A program made the translations under genes and the position numbers. A DNA stretch of 64,000 nucleotides, from positions 2,285,780-2,349,779 of the forward strand of contig NZ_CP141643.1 of NCBI RefSeq assembly GCF_038452275.1, read 5' to 3'. Positions 44,540 through 55,200 of the stretch are shown piece by piece. Below the pieces are notes generated by a model. The model was not told the origin of the DNA. It saw nothing but the letters and a program-made list of their open reading frames with translations, and did no database searches. The stretch's first letter is position 1. Each line of letters starts with the position of its first letter. This stretch comes from Corynebacterium sp. BD556 (GTDB taxonomy: Bacteria > Actinomycetota > Actinomycetes > Mycobacteriales > Mycobacteriaceae).

Positions 44540-45733
44540 GTGCGTGTAGCCGCAGCCGTCAACGCATGGCTTGAAGAAAACCGCGACATCGTGATCGGCT
44601 GGCGCCGCCACCTCCACGCCCACCCGGAACTGTCCAACCTTGAGGTGGAAACAACCAAGTTCATTTCGGATGTGCTCAAGGGCCACGGTCTTTCCCCCGT
44701 GCCTTTTCCCGGCACCGGCCTCTACGTTGATGTTGGCCCCAGCGAGGGCGAGCGGCTTACGTTTCGTGGGGACATTGACGCTTTGGGCGTTCCCGAATTG
44801 ACCGGGCTCGAATACGCGTCCAACACGCCCGGGGTGTCTCATGCCTGCGGCCACGACATCCACACGACGATCGTGTTGGCGCTTGCCTGCGCGTTGGCCA
44901 GCATCCAAGATGAGCTTGACCACGGTATTCGGCTGATTTTTCAGCCGGCCGAGGAAGTGATGGGATCCGGCGCGGTCGACGTCATCGAGTGGGGTGGGTT
45001 AAATAATGTTGCTGCGATCTATGCGTTGCATGTTGAGCCGCACCTGCGTGTCGGTCAGATCGGTGTGCGGGCAGGCGCGATCACCTCGGCCGCCGACATT
45101 ATCAGCCTTGAAATCAAGGGGCCGGGCGGGCACACTTCGCGGCCACAGATGACTGCTGATGTGGTCTACGCCCTGGGCGCTGTGATCACCCAATTGCCGG
45201 CGCTGATGTCGCGCCGGGTTGACCCTCGCACCGGTACGCTGGTTGTCTTTGGCAATGTCGCAGCTGGCATTGCCGCCAATGCCATCCCCGAGCATGGCAT
45301 TTTGCGGGGGACGGTGCGCACCGCGGACATCGCTACCTGGCGCACTCTGGAGACTAAGTTGACGGAGATGATCGACCAGATCATCGCGCCGACGGGTTGT
45401 TCTTACACCCTTGACTATCAGCGTGGGGTGCCACCGGTGCTTAACGACGACGTGGCGACTTCGCTCATCGTCGCCGCGGGCCGGAGCATTGACCCGCACG
45501 CTGTGGTTGCGGCGCAGCAATCCTCGGGAGGGGAGGATTTTTCCTGGTATCTTGAGCATGTGCCAGGTTCGATGGTGCGTCTCGGCGCGTGGTCGGGCAA
45601 GGGGCCGAAACAGGATCTGCACCAGGGGGACCTTAATGTTGATGAGCGTTCCATCGGGGTGGGAGTGCGGTTGTTCGCCACGACTATTGACAAGTACTTC
45701 GCTGCTGTCGCGGAGGATGGGGGCGAGTTGTAG
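44540..45733 (+). CDS. M20-family metallopeptidase/amidohydrolase
   Basis: A 397-aa amidohydrolase of the AmiA/HipO branch of peptidase family M20. Metal-site motifs: SHACGHDIHTTIVLALA and QPAEEVMGSGAVDVI with the catalytic Glu; the dimerisation domain contains GPGGHTSRPQMTADVVYAL. Likely substrates are N-acylated amino acids or small peptides. The GTG start follows GGGAGG at 7 nt; the frame is open over 100 codons further only because it overlaps the XRE gene in another frame. Confidence 0.87.
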   Translation: MRVAAAVNAWLEENRDIVIGWRRHLHAHPELSNLEVETTKFISDVLKGHGLSPVPFPGTGLYVDVGPSEGERLTFRGDIDALGVPELTGLEYASNTPGVSHACGHDIHTTIVLALACALASIQDELDHGIRLIFQPAEEVMGSGAVDVIEWGGLNNVAAIYALHVEPHLRVGQIGVRAGAITSAADIISLEIKGPGGHTSRPQMTADVVYALGAVITQLPALMSRRVDPRTGTLVVFGNVAAGIAANAIPEHGILRGTVRTADIATWRTLETKLTEMIDQIIAPTGCSYTLDYQRGVPPVLNDDVATSLIVAAGRSIDPHAVVAAQQSSGGEDFSWYLEHVPGSMVRLGAWSGKGPKQDLHQGDLNVDERSIGVGVRLFATTIDKYFAAVAEDGGEL

Positions 45734-45794
45734 ACTGGCACCTGTTTTTTGATATTTCCTTAAATCCCGTTTTCTACCAAGGAGTCGAGCGTAG

Positions 45795-47201
45795 GTGTCC
45801 AAGAAGATCATCATTATCGGTGGTGGACCTGCCGGTTACGAGGCAGCCCTGATCGGTTCCAAGTTCGGTGCAGACATCACGTTGGTGGAGGATCGGGCGA
45901 TCGGCGGCTCCGGCATCAACCTTGATGTTGTTCCCTCGAAGGGTTTCATCTCTGGTGCGAACATCAAAACTGACCTGCGCCGAGCCGACGACATGGGCCT
46001 CAACCATGGCCTCGGTGAGGCAAGTCTGTTGTTTTCAGCGCTCAACAACCGTGTCGTGGCTCTCGCCTCCGAGCAATCCCGCGATATTCGTCTGCAGCTT
46101 GATCGCACCGGAGTAAAGCAGATTAAGGGCCGGGCCGCCTTTTCAACCCAGCAGACCGGCCACACGACCCACAGTGTGAAGGTGACATTCCCGGACGGCA
46201 GCTTTGAGCGCCTCGATGCGGATATGGTTTTGGTGTGCACTGGTGCGAGCCCACGCGTGATCAAGGGGGCGGAGCCAGATGGAGAGCGTATCTTGAACTG
46301 GCGCCAGGTCTATGACTTGATTGAGCAGCCGGAGCACCTCATTGTGGTTGGTTCCGGTGTGACGGGCGCGGAGATGGTTTCTGCCTTCGCCGAGTTGGGT
46401 GTGAAGGTGACGATGGTTTCTTCCGGTAGCCGTATTCTGCCGCATGATGACGCAGACGCGGCCGACGTGCTTGAAAGCGTGCTCGCTGACCGTGGTGTGT
46501 CCTTGGTCAAAAACGCCTACGCTGAGTCCGTGGTCAACACCGGTGACGGTGTTGTGGTGACTACCAAAGACGGCCGCACGATCGAGGGCAGCCACGCACT
46601 GATGTCTATCGGTTCCATCCCGAACACCGCTGACCTAAACCTTGAGGGTGCAGGTGTGGAGACGACTCCTTCTGGCCACATCCACGTTGATCGCGTCTCG
46701 CGCACCAATGTGCCGGGCATTTACGCTGCGGGCGACTGTTCCGATTTGATGCCGTTGGCTTCGGTCGCGGCGATGCAGGGGCGCATCGCCATCCATCATG
46801 CTCTCGGAGAGGGTGTAGAGCCGATGCGTTTGAAAACTGTCGGCAACGCGGTGTTCACCCGCCCGGAGATCGCGGCTGTGGGCGTGACCGAGAATCAAAT
46901 TATTAATGGTGAGGTTGATGCGGACATCATCAAGCTGCCTTTGGCGACGAACCCGCGCGCGAAGATGCGCTCTCTTCGGCACGGCTTTGTCAAGATCTTC
47001 GCCCGTAAGGGTTCCGGTCAGGTTTTGGGTGGTGTGATCGTCGCCCCGACTGCCTCCGAGTTGATTTTGTCGCTGGTTATCGCCGTGACGAACAATCTCA
47101 CCGTCCACCAGTTGGCTGAGTCGATGGCGGTGTACCCGTCGCTGTCCGGCTCGATCACCGAGGCGGCCCGCCGCCTGGTGACCACGACCGACTTGGACTA
47201 A
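45795..47201 (+). CDS. Lpd-like flavoprotein without the redox disulfide (LpdA type)
   Basis: A 468-aa pyridine nucleotide-disulfide reductase homologue with FAD site IIIGGGPAGYEAALIG, NAD(P) site LIVVGSGVTGAEMVSAFAEL and IYAAGDCSDLMPLA. The active-site disulfide CxxxxC of dihydrolipoamide dehydrogenase is absent: the region reads IGGSGINLDVVPSKG. This matches the mycobacterial LpdA (Rv3303c) type, an NAD(P)H:quinone reductase, so it should not be called the E3 of pyruvate dehydrogenase. GTG start after AAGGAG. Stop overlaps the convergent prpR stop. Confidence 0.87.
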   Translation: MSKKIIIIGGGPAGYEAALIGSKFGADITLVEDRAIGGSGINLDVVPSKGFISGANIKTDLRRADDMGLNHGLGEASLLFSALNNRVVALASEQSRDIRLQLDRTGVKQIKGRAAFSTQQTGHTTHSVKVTFPDGSFERLDADMVLVCTGASPRVIKGAEPDGERILNWRQVYDLIEQPEHLIVVGSGVTGAEMVSAFAELGVKVTMVSSGSRILPHDDADAADVLESVLADRGVSLVKNAYAESVVNTGDGVVVTTKDGRTIEGSHALMSIGSIPNTADLNLEGAGVETTPSGHIHVDRVSRTNVPGIYAAGDCSDLMPLASVAAMQGRIAIHHALGEGVEPMRLKTVGNAVFTRPEIAAVGVTENQIINGEVDADIIKLPLATNPRAKMRSLRHGFVKIFARKGSGQVLGGVIVAPTASELILSLVIAVTNNLTVHQLAESMAVYPSLSGSITEAARRLVTTTDLD

Positions 47202-48436
47202 AGCGCCGGGAACGCGCGCTGCGGGCATTCTTTCCGGGGGCAGGTTTCGCAGCCGGGTCCGATGGGGGTCGCTGAGTCGGGGGAGAGGTCTAGGCCGTCG
47301 GCGTAGACAAGTCGGCCGGCGTGGCTTAAGTCGCACCCCAGCGCGACGGCGTTTTCTTGCCGGGGTACCCCAAATCCGGAGGTTGGCCCTTGGACCATGC
47401 GTGCCACCCAGAGGTAGGTGCTTGCGTCTGGCATGACCGAAACCTGGCGCGTGACCCTGTTCGGGGTGTCAAAGGCCCGGTGCACCACCCACAGTGGGCA
47501 GGTCCCGCCGGCCACAGCGAAGGGGAAAGAGGTGGTGGACTGTCGTTTTGAAATGTTGCCTGCCCGGTCGGTCCTGATGAAGAAGAAAGGCACTGCCTGG
47601 GCGCCAGGTCGCTGCAGGGTGCCCAGGCGTTGACAAGTGGATTCGAAGCTGGTGCCGAAGCGGGCGGAGATGACTTCGATGTCGTAGCGGGTGCGTTCCG
47701 CTTCCTGGAGGATTTCCATGTAGGGCATTGTCACCGCGGCGGCGAAGTATTGGCATAGGCCGTGGCGGGCGAGTGTGCGGGCGGGTTCGGAAGGCAGGGG
47801 GGCGTCGAGAAGCGTGCCCTGCGTCATGGAGCAGTAGTGGTAGGCAAGCTCGAAGCACTGCTGCGCCTCGGTCATGCCGGAGCTTAGTAGCAACTCGCGC
47901 GCGGCGGGCACGATTACGGATCGGCGCCCGTCTGTGGACTGGTTGAAGCGTACCGAGTAGCCGAGATCTTGGTCGAAGGTGGCGGCGAGGCTGGTTAGTC
48001 GGAGCTGCCTGGCCTGCGCGCGCTGCGCCAATTTCTCTGCGTTGATGTCGAGTTCGTGGAAGTAGTTGCGGTTGTCCTGGAAGAAGGAGCGCACCTCAAC
48101 GTAGGGGTTGCGGGGGGAGGGGATGGCCAGGATTGCCTCTGCAAGAGAAGGGTAGCGAGTGGCTACGTCGGTAAGTACTTCGTCGCCGACGTGGGGGAGC
48201 AGGCCCCGCAACTCGGTGATGGTGCGGCGTTCATCGTCGCCGGAGAAGTAGCTTGGGTCGATGCCGAAGTTGCGGGAGAGCTCGACGAGGACAGAGACTG
48301 TCAGGGGGCGTTGGTCGTTTTCGAGTTGGTTGAGGTAGCTTGCGGAGATGCCCAGACGCTTGGCCATTTGCACCTGGGTGAGGTTGTGTTGCCCCCGTAA
48401 CACCCTCATTTTGCCCCCCGCGTAATGCTTCGCCAC
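47198..48436 (-). CDS. prpR: PrpR-type activator of the 2-methylcitrate cycle
   Basis: A 412-aa regulator with an N-terminal XRE helix-turn-helix (MRVLRGQHNLTQVQMAKRLG, SASYLNQLENDQRPL), an IrrE-like middle domain, and a C-terminal Cys-rich end (PGCETCPRKECPQRAF). Relatives are RamB and PrpR; the position divergent from prpDBC identifies PrpR, which in C. glutamicum activates these genes on propionate. Mycobacterial PrpR is reported to use such cysteines and acyl-CoA binding for sensing. The GTG start follows GGAGG; an ATG 12 codons upstream is less likely. Confidence 0.88.
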   Translation of the reverse strand: MAKHYAGGKMRVLRGQHNLTQVQMAKRLGISASYLNQLENDQRPLTVSVLVELSRNFGIDPSYFSGDDERRTITELRGLLPHVGDEVLTDVATRYPSLAEAILAIPSPRNPYVEVRSFFQDNRNYFHELDINAEKLAQRAQARQLRLTSLAATFDQDLGYSVRFNQSTDGRRSVIVPAARELLLSSGMTEAQQCFELAYHYCSMTQGTLLDAPLPSEPARTLARHGLCQYFAAAVTMPYMEILQEAERTRYDIEVISARFGTSFESTCQRLGTLQRPGAQAVPFFFIRTDRAGNISKRQSTTSFPFAVAGGTCPLWVVHRAFDTPNRVTRQVSVMPDASTYLWVARMVQGPTSGFGVPRQENAVALGCDLSHAGRLVYADGLDLSPDSATPIGPGCETCPRKECPQRAFPAL

Positions 48437-48466
48437 GTTCCGGTTTCCTCCTTCGTTGCCGGTGAA

Positions 48467-48521
48467 CTGCAATTTTGCAGGATTTGCATAAAAGGTAATT
48501 TAACTCCACAAAAGTTTACAA
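48467..48521. promoter_or_regulatory. Candidate PrpR/RamB operators
   Basis: Three related sites lie in the prpR-prpD gap: CTGCAATTTTGCAG at 48467-48480 (6-bp arms), TTTGCAT at 48483-48489 nine bases after the TTTGCA in the first, and AAAGTTTACAA at 48511-48521. They resemble the TTTGCAAA-type sites of PrpR and the AAAGTTTGCAAA-type sites of RamB. Confidence 0.5.
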
Positions 48522-48555
48522 GAGTTGTGCATGACGCAGAGCACAGGTTGCTTCC

Positions 48556-48561
48556 TAATAT
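48556..48561 (+). promoter_or_regulatory. -10 element of the prpDBC operon
   Basis: TAATAT, giving a leader of about 30 nt that contains the ribosome site GTGAGGAG. Confidence 0.45.
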
Positions 48562-48597
48562 GAGGTGCAACATTTCTTTCGCGACGTGAGGAGTCTG

Positions 48598-50109
48598 ATG
48601 ATCAACCACGAAGTACGCACCCGACGTTCAGCCGAGGAGTTCCCCATCGAGGAACACCTCGCCTACAAAGTGGCGAAGGTCGCCGCCGACCCAGTTGAGG
48701 TTCCAGAAGATACCAAGGAGATGATCATTAACAGGATCATCGACAACGCCTCAGTCGCTGTCGCCTCCTACGCCCGCGGGCCGGTCACCTCCGCTCGCGT
48801 CATCGCCCAAGCCCACCCGGTCAGTGAGAAAGGTGCCCAGATCTTCGGCGTCAACGGCAACTACTCCGCCGAGTGGGCCGCGTTCGCCAACGGCACCGCC
48901 GTCCGCGAGCTCGATTTCCACGACACCTTCCTGGCCGCTGAGTATTCGCACCCAGGCGATAACATTCCGCCAATCCTCGCCGTAGCCCAGCACAAGGGGC
49001 TCGATGGCAAGGCTTTGATCCGCGGTATCGCCACCGGCTATGAGATCCAGGTGAACCTGGTCAAGGGCATCAGCTTGCACGAGTTCAAAATCGACCACGT
49101 CGCCCACCTTGGCCCCTCGGCGGCCGCGGGTATCGGCACCATGTTGAACCTGGACGTGGAGACCATCTACCAGGCTGTCGGCCAGGCCCTGCACACCACC
49201 ACCGCCACCCGCCAGTCCCGCAAGGGCTTGATTTCCTCGTGGAAGGCCTCCGCGCCCGCTTTCGCCGGCAAGATGGCGATTGAGGCAGTCGACCGCGCTA
49301 TGCGTGGCGAGGGCGCTCCGGCCCCGATCTGGGAGGGTGAAGACGGTGTCATCGCCTGGATGTTGCACTCCCCGGACCGCACCTACATCGTGCCGTTGCC
49401 GGCTGAGGGTGAGGAAAAGCGCGCAATCCTGGAGACGTACACCAAGGAACACTCCGCGGAATACCAGGCGCAGGCACCGATCGACCTGGCGCGCCGCATG
49501 AAGCAAACCATCGCGGATGCCGGCAAGTCCACCACGGACATTGAGTCTATTGTGCTGCACACCTCGCACCACACCCACTACGTCATTGGCACCGGTGCGA
49601 ACGACCCGCAGAAGATGGATCCGAAGGCCTCCCGTGAGACTTTGGACCACTCGATCATGTATATGTTCGCGGTTGCGCTTGAGGACGGCACCTGGCACCA
49701 CGTGGATTCCTACACTCCGGAACGCGCCGGCCGCCCGGAGACTGTGGAGCTGTGGCACAAGATTTCTACGGTGGAGGACCCGGAGTGGACCCGCCGTTAC
49801 CACTCGACGGATCCGAAGGAGAAGGCTTTCGGCGCCAAGGCCGTTATCACCTTCACCGATGGCACCGTCATTGAAGACGAGATGGCCGTGGCTGACGCCC
49901 ACCCGCTCGGCGCTCGCCCCTTCGAGCGCGCCGACTACATCCGCAAGTTCCGCACTCTCGCCGAAGGGATTGTCGCCCCGGAGGAACAAGACCGCTTCCT
50001 GGCGGCCGCCGAGAACCTCGAAAACCTCACGGATCTGCGCGAGCTGAACATCGTTGTGACTGAGGAGGCCGCTGCGAAGGCGCCTGCAACCCCGGAGGGA
50101 ATCTTCTAG
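48598..50109 (+). CDS. prpD: 2-Methylcitrate dehydratase PrpD
   Basis: A 503-aa MmgE/PrpD-family enzyme that dehydrates 2-methylcitrate in propionate breakdown. Family blocks include [35 protein letters not shown] and [20 protein letters not shown]. First gene of a prpD-prpB-prpC operon; the ATG of prpB follows its stop directly. The start is the ATG after GTGAGGAG, eleven codons inside the longest frame. Confidence 0.95.
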   Translation: MINHEVRTRRSAEEFPIEEHLAYKVAKVAADPVEVPEDTKEMIINRIIDNASVAVASYARGPVTSARVIAQAHPVSEKGAQIFGVNGNYSAEWAAFANGTAVRELDFHDTFLAAEYSHPGDNIPPILAVAQHKGLDGKALIRGIATGYEIQVNLVKGISLHEFKIDHVAHLGPSAAAGIGTMLNLDVETIYQAVGQALHTTTATRQSRKGLISSWKASAPAFAGKMAIEAVDRAMRGEGAPAPIWEGEDGVIAWMLHSPDRTYIVPLPAEGEEKRAILETYTKEHSAEYQAQAPIDLARRMKQTIADAGKSTTDIESIVLHTSHHTHYVIGTGANDPQKMDPKASRETLDHSIMYMFAVALEDGTWHHVDSYTPERAGRPETVELWHKISTVEDPEWTRRYHSTDPKEKAFGAKAVITFTDGTVIEDEMAVADAHPLGARPFERADYIRKFRTLAEGIVAPEEQDRFLAAAENLENLTDLRELNIVVTEEAAAKAPATPEGIF

Positions 50110-51033
50110 ATGTTCACACCCGATAAGACGGTCACTGAGCGTCGTAAAGCATTGCGCGATTCGCTCAACTCGACGACCATTACCAAGATGCCGGGGGCGT
50201 TTTCCCCGCTCGTGGCGAGGTTGATCGAGGACATCGGCGGCTTCGAGGGCGTTTATGTCTCCGGCGCGGTTGTCGCCAACGACCTTGGCCTTCCCGACAT
50301 CGGCCTGACCACGCTAACTGAGGTGGCCAATCGGTCCCGCCAGATCGCGCGCGTGACTAATTTGCCTGTGCTTGTCGACGCCGACACTGGCTTCGGTGAA
50401 CCCATGAGTGCAGCGCGCACCGTTTCCGAATTTGAAGCGGCCGGGCTCGCGGGACTCCACCTTGAGGATCAGGTCAACCCGAAGCGCTGCGGCCACCTCG
50501 ACGGCAAGGAAGTTGTGCCGGTCGACTTGATGGTGCGCCGCATTACCGCCGCGGTCCGCGAGCGCTCCGATGAGCAGTTCGTCATCTGCGCGCGCACGGA
50601 CGCCGCCGGCATCGAAGGCATTGACCACGCGATCGAGCGGGCAAAAGCCTACGCGGATGCAGGCGCTGACCTCATCTTCACCGAGGCGCTTTATAGCGAA
50701 GAAGATTTTGCGAAGTTCCGCGCTGCAGTGGACATTCCGCTGCTGGCAAATATGACGGAGTTTGGCAAGACCAACTTGTTGTCGGCGTCGCGTCTGGAGG
50801 AACTCGGCTACAACGCGGTGATTTGGCCGGTCACCACCTTCCGTACCGCGATGGGCCAGACCGAGAACATGCTGCGCGACCTAGCGCAAAACGGCACTCA
50901 GGAGCCGTGGCTGGACAAGATGCAGCACCGTTCTCGCCTCTACGAGCTCGTTCGCTACGACGAGTACAACCAATTCGACCAATCGGTGTTTACCTACTCC
51001 GTAGACACCTACACCCAGGAATTTAGGAAGTGA
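50110..51033 (+). CDS. prpB: 2-Methylisocitrate lyase PrpB
   Basis: A 307-aa isocitrate-lyase-superfamily enzyme that splits 2-methylisocitrate into pyruvate and succinate. The catalytic loop is NPKRCGHLDGKEVVP with the active Cys; VDADTGFGEP holds metal ligands and VICARTDA follows. It is adjacent to the prpD stop and 5 bp from the prpC start. Confidence 0.95.
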   Translation: MFTPDKTVTERRKALRDSLNSTTITKMPGAFSPLVARLIEDIGGFEGVYVSGAVVANDLGLPDIGLTTLTEVANRSRQIARVTNLPVLVDADTGFGEPMSAARTVSEFEAAGLAGLHLEDQVNPKRCGHLDGKEVVPVDLMVRRITAAVRERSDEQFVICARTDAAGIEGIDHAIERAKAYADAGADLIFTEALYSEEDFAKFRAAVDIPLLANMTEFGKTNLLSASRLEELGYNAVIWPVTTFRTAMGQTENMLRDLAQNGTQEPWLDKMQHRSRLYELVRYDEYNQFDQSVFTYSVDTYTQEFRK

Positions 51034-51038
51034 GAAAA

Positions 51039-52187
51039 ATGACCGAGCAGGAAGTAAGGAAGGGCCTCTACGGCGTTGTCGCTGACTACACCGCCGTTTC
51101 CAAGGTCAACCCAGAAACTAATTCCCTTCTGTACCGCGGCTACCCGGTGCAGGAACTGGCGGAGCATGTTCCCTTCGAGGACGTGACGATGCTTCTGTGG
51201 AATGGTGAGCTGCCTAATGAACAGGAGAAAGCCGAGTTTTCACAGGCGGCCCGCAAGCACCGTCCGCTCGACGCTGATTTGATCAAGGTCATCGAGTCGA
51301 TGCCCATCGACTGCCATCCGATGGACGTTGTGCGCACCGCGGTGTCTTTCCTGGGTGCGCGCGACAAGGAGAAGTTCACCCCCAGCGCCGACCACATCCG
51401 TGAGGTAGGCATGCAGCTTTTGGCTAAGCTGCCGACGATCGTTGCCCTCGATATTCGCCGCCGCCGCGGCGAGGGCTACATCGAGCCGGACATGAACCGA
51501 GGCTACGTTGAAAACTTCCTGTGGATGGTGTTCGGAGACGCGGAGGGCTCCCCTGCCACCATCGAGTCGGACATCCGCGCCTTTGAAAAGTCGATGATCC
51601 TCTACGCAGAGCACTCCTTCAACGCCTCTACGTTCACTGCCCGTGTGATTACCTCCACTAATTCGGATGCTTGGTCGGCCATCACCGGCGCGATCGGCGC
51701 TTTGAAGGGCCCGCTGCACGGTGGCGCGAACGAGTTCGTCATGCACAACCTCTCCGAGATTGGCGAGCCGGAGAAGGTGGAGGAGTGGACCCTGAACAAG
51801 CTCAAGAACAAGGAACTTGTCATGGGGTTCGGCCACCGCGTGTACAAGAAGGGCGACTCTCGCGTTCCGACGATGGAAGCCTGCCTGCGTCAGTTGGCTA
51901 AAGATCACGCCGACAAAGGTGCCGAGAAGTGGGTCGAGATGTACGACATCATGGCGAAGACCATGTATGAGAACACCTCCATCAAGATCATGCCGAACTT
52001 GGATTTCCCTTCCGGTCCGGCGTACCACATCCTCGGCTTCGAGACGGAGTTTTTCACCCCGCTGTTCGTCATGGCGCGTGTGACCGGTTGGACCGCTCAT
52101 ATCATCGAGCAGTACGAGAACCCAACTATCATCCGCCCGCTGTCGGCCTACAACGGCCCGGACGAGCGCCACGTGGAGAAGAAGTAG
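51039..52187 (+). CDS. prpC: 2-Methylcitrate synthase PrpC
   Basis: A 382-aa citrate-synthase-family enzyme that condenses propionyl-CoA with oxaloacetate. Catalytic regions: GPLHGGANEFVMHNL (His), VMGFGHRVYKKGDSR (His) and KIMPNLDFPSGPAYH (Asp). The length of about 380 and the prp context favour methylcitrate over citrate synthase. The ATG at 51039 after AGGAAG is preferred; a GTG three codons earlier overlaps the prpB stop. Confidence 0.93.
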   Translation: MTEQEVRKGLYGVVADYTAVSKVNPETNSLLYRGYPVQELAEHVPFEDVTMLLWNGELPNEQEKAEFSQAARKHRPLDADLIKVIESMPIDCHPMDVVRTAVSFLGARDKEKFTPSADHIREVGMQLLAKLPTIVALDIRRRRGEGYIEPDMNRGYVENFLWMVFGDAEGSPATIESDIRAFEKSMILYAEHSFNASTFTARVITSTNSDAWSAITGAIGALKGPLHGGANEFVMHNLSEIGEPEKVEEWTLNKLKNKELVMGFGHRVYKKGDSRVPTMEACLRQLAKDHADKGAEKWVEMYDIMAKTMYENTSIKIMPNLDFPSGPAYHILGFETEFFTPLFVMARVTGWTAHIIEQYENPTIIRPLSAYNGPDERHVEKK

Positions 52188-52208
52188 AATCTAGGCAACT
52201 GTTTGCCT
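52185..52208 (+). promoter_or_regulatory. Promoter and small hairpin before pyc
   Basis: TAGAAT at 52185-52190, which includes the prpC stop, is a plausible -10 for pyc with a leader of about 28 nt. A 6-bp hairpin AGGCAA-CTGT-TTGCCT at 52193-52208 follows, too weak for a terminator. Confidence 0.35.
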
Positions 52209-52224
52209 GAAAGGAACCCTGTCC

Positions 52225-55200
52225 GTGACCAACCTGCCTTCCTTCAACAAGATCCTTGTAGCAAACCGCGGCGAAATCGCGGTGCGAGCATTCCGTGCCG
52301 CTTTTGAGACGGGCGCTAAGACGGTTGCTGTCTACCCGAGGGAGGACCGCAACTCCTTCCACCGCCCGTTCGCTGACGAGGCGGTCCAGATCGGGGAGGA
52401 GGGCCAGCCGGTCCGCGCCTACCTCGACGTCGATGAGATCATCAACGCCGCCGTTAAGGCCGGTGCAGACGCGATTTACCCCGGCTACGGATTCTTGTCG
52501 GAAAAGGCGGAGCTGGCGCGTAAGGCCACGGACAAGGGCATCAAGTTTATCGGTCCGACTGCGGAGACTTTAAACTTGACCGGCGACAAGGCCGCGGCAG
52601 TCCACGCGGCGCAGCGGGCCGGTCTGCCGGTATTGAAAGACTCTGAGCCTTCCGATGACCCGGCGGTTCTTGCGGAATACGCCAAGGAGTTTGAGTTTCC
52701 CGTCTTTGTTAAGGCAGTGGCGGGTGGTGGCGGCCGCGGGATGCGTTTCATTGAGCGGCAGGAGGACGTCGAAAAGCTTGCTGCTGAAGCTTCCCGCGAA
52801 GCGGAAGCCGCTTTCGGCGATCCCCAGGTCTACATTGAGCGCGCGGTGATCAACCCGCAGCACATTGAGGTGCAGATCCTAGCTGATGCGAAAGGCAACG
52901 TGATCCACCTCTACGAGCGTGACTGTTCAGTGCAGCGCCGCCACCAAAAGGTCGTGGAGATCGCCCCTGCGCAGCACATCACTGAGGAGCAGCGCCAGCG
53001 TATCTGCGAGGACGCGGTGCGTTTTTGCCGTGAGATCAACTACGAAGGCGCCGGCACTGTCGAGTTTCTTGTCGACGAACACGGCAAGCACGTTTTCATT
53101 GAGATGAACCCGCGCGTGCAGGTGGAGCACACCATCACCGAGGAAGTCACCGGTGTGGACATCGTTCGTTCCCAGATTCTCATTGCCGCCGGTGCCTCCC
53201 TGGAAGATCTTGGTTTGCGCCAGGAGGAAATTTCCACCACGGGCGCTGCGCTGCAGTGCCGCATCACTACCGAGGATCCGGCGAACGGTTTTCGTCCGGA
53301 CTCCGGCCTGATCACCGGCTACAGGTCGCCGGGCGGCGCGGGAGTGCGACTTGACGGTTCTGTCGGCGTGGGTACCGAGATCACGCCGAACTTCGATTCA
53401 TTGCTGGTGAAGATGAGCTGCCGCGGCAAGGACTTCCAAGTTGCGGTGGATCGTGCGCTGCGCGCCCTCAACGAGTTTGCCGTCAATGGTGTCTCCACCA
53501 ACATTGGATTCTTGCGCGCTTTGCTGTCCGATCCTGACTTCCGACACAAGCGCATCAATACCAATTTCATTGCTGAGCACCCCTACCTGTTGGAGGCTCC
53601 TACCGCCGCCGACGAGGCCGGTCGTATCCTGGACTACTTGGCATCGGTTACGGTCAACCGCCCGAATGGTGAGCTGCCCACGAGCATCCGCCCGTCGAAG
53701 AAACTGCCGAAGGAGGAGTACGGAGAGCTGCCGCGCGGCTCGCGCGATGAACTTTTGGAGCTCGGCCCGAAGAAGTGGGCGGAGAAGCTTCGCAACCAGA
53801 CCGCGTTGGGTGTTACCGACACTACTTTCCGCGACGCGCACCAGTCGTTGCTGGCCACCCGAATCCGCACTAATACCCTGGTGGCGGCGGCGAAGCATGT
53901 GGGTCATTTGACCCCGCAGCTCACCTCTGTGGAGGCGTGGGGAGGTGCCACGTATGACGTGGGCATGCGCTTTCTTCACGAGTCACCGTGGATGCGCCTC
54001 GACGAGATCCGCGAGGCGTTGCCCAACGTCAATTTGCAGATGCTTCTGCGTGGCCGCAACACCGTCGGCTATACGCCGTATCCAGATTCTGTCACGCGCG
54101 CTTTCGTCGGGGAAGCAGCAAAGTCCGGCATCGACATCTTCCGCATCTTCGATGCGCTTAACGACGTCTCTCAGATGCGTCCCGCCATCGATGCTGTTTT
54201 GGAAACCAACACCACAGTCGCCGAGGTTGCCATGGCGTATTCCGGCAACCTGCTGGATCCGGCCGAGGACATCTACACCCTGGACTACTACTTGAAGTTG
54301 GCCGAGGAGATCGTTGAGACTGGCGCTCATGTGCTGGCCATTAAAGATATGGCGGGCCTTATGCGCCCAGCAGCAGCCGCGAAGCTGGTGAGCGCGCTGC
54401 GCGAGCGTTTCGACCTGCCGGTGCATGTGCACACCCACGACACTGCCGGTGGCCAACTGGCCACCTATTTCGCTGCCGCTCACGCGGGCGCCGACGTTGT
54501 CGATGTCGCCTCCGCGCCGCTGGCCGGCACCACTTCCCAACCCTCCATGTCGGCGCTTGTTGCGGCTTTTGCCAACACCGAGCGCGACACCGGTTTGTCC
54601 CTGCGGGCCGTCTCCGACCTCGAGCCCTACTGGGAGGCAGTGCGTCAGGTTTACGCCCCGTTCGAGTCCGGTATTCCGGGCCCGACTGGTCGGGTGTATA
54701 AGCACGAAATCCCGGGTGGTCAGTTGTCGAACCTGCGTACCCAGGCTAACGCTCTTGGTTTAGGAAACCGCTTCGAGCTCATCGAGGACTACTATGCGGC
54801 TGTCAACGAGATTTTGGGCCGACCGACGAAGGTGACGCCTTCGTCGAAGGTGGTGGGCGATCTCGCGCTGCATCTGGTGGGCGCTGGTGTGGATCCGCAT
54901 GAGTTTGCGGAAAACCCGCGTAAGTATGACATTCCTGAATCTGTCATCGGGTTTTTGCAAGGGGAGCTCGGTACGCCTCCTGGTGGCTGGCCTGCCTTGC
55001 GTGAGAAGGCTTTGCAGGACCGTGCCCCGGTGGATCACACCGTCGGTGTACCTGCAGAGCTTGAGGGTGATCTGACAGGAGACGACAGTAAGGCGCGGCG
55101 CGCCGCGTTGGACAGGCTGCTCTTTCCGAAGCAGTACGAGGAGTTTTTGGAGCACCGCCGCACCTACGGCATCACCGACCAGCTTTCGGACCGGACCTTC

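Noticed and set aside
45795..47201. Annotation as dihydrolipoamide dehydrogenase (E3)
   Set aside because: The redox CxxxxC is missing, so the protein cannot catalyse disulfide exchange; the LpdA quinone-reductase type fits better.
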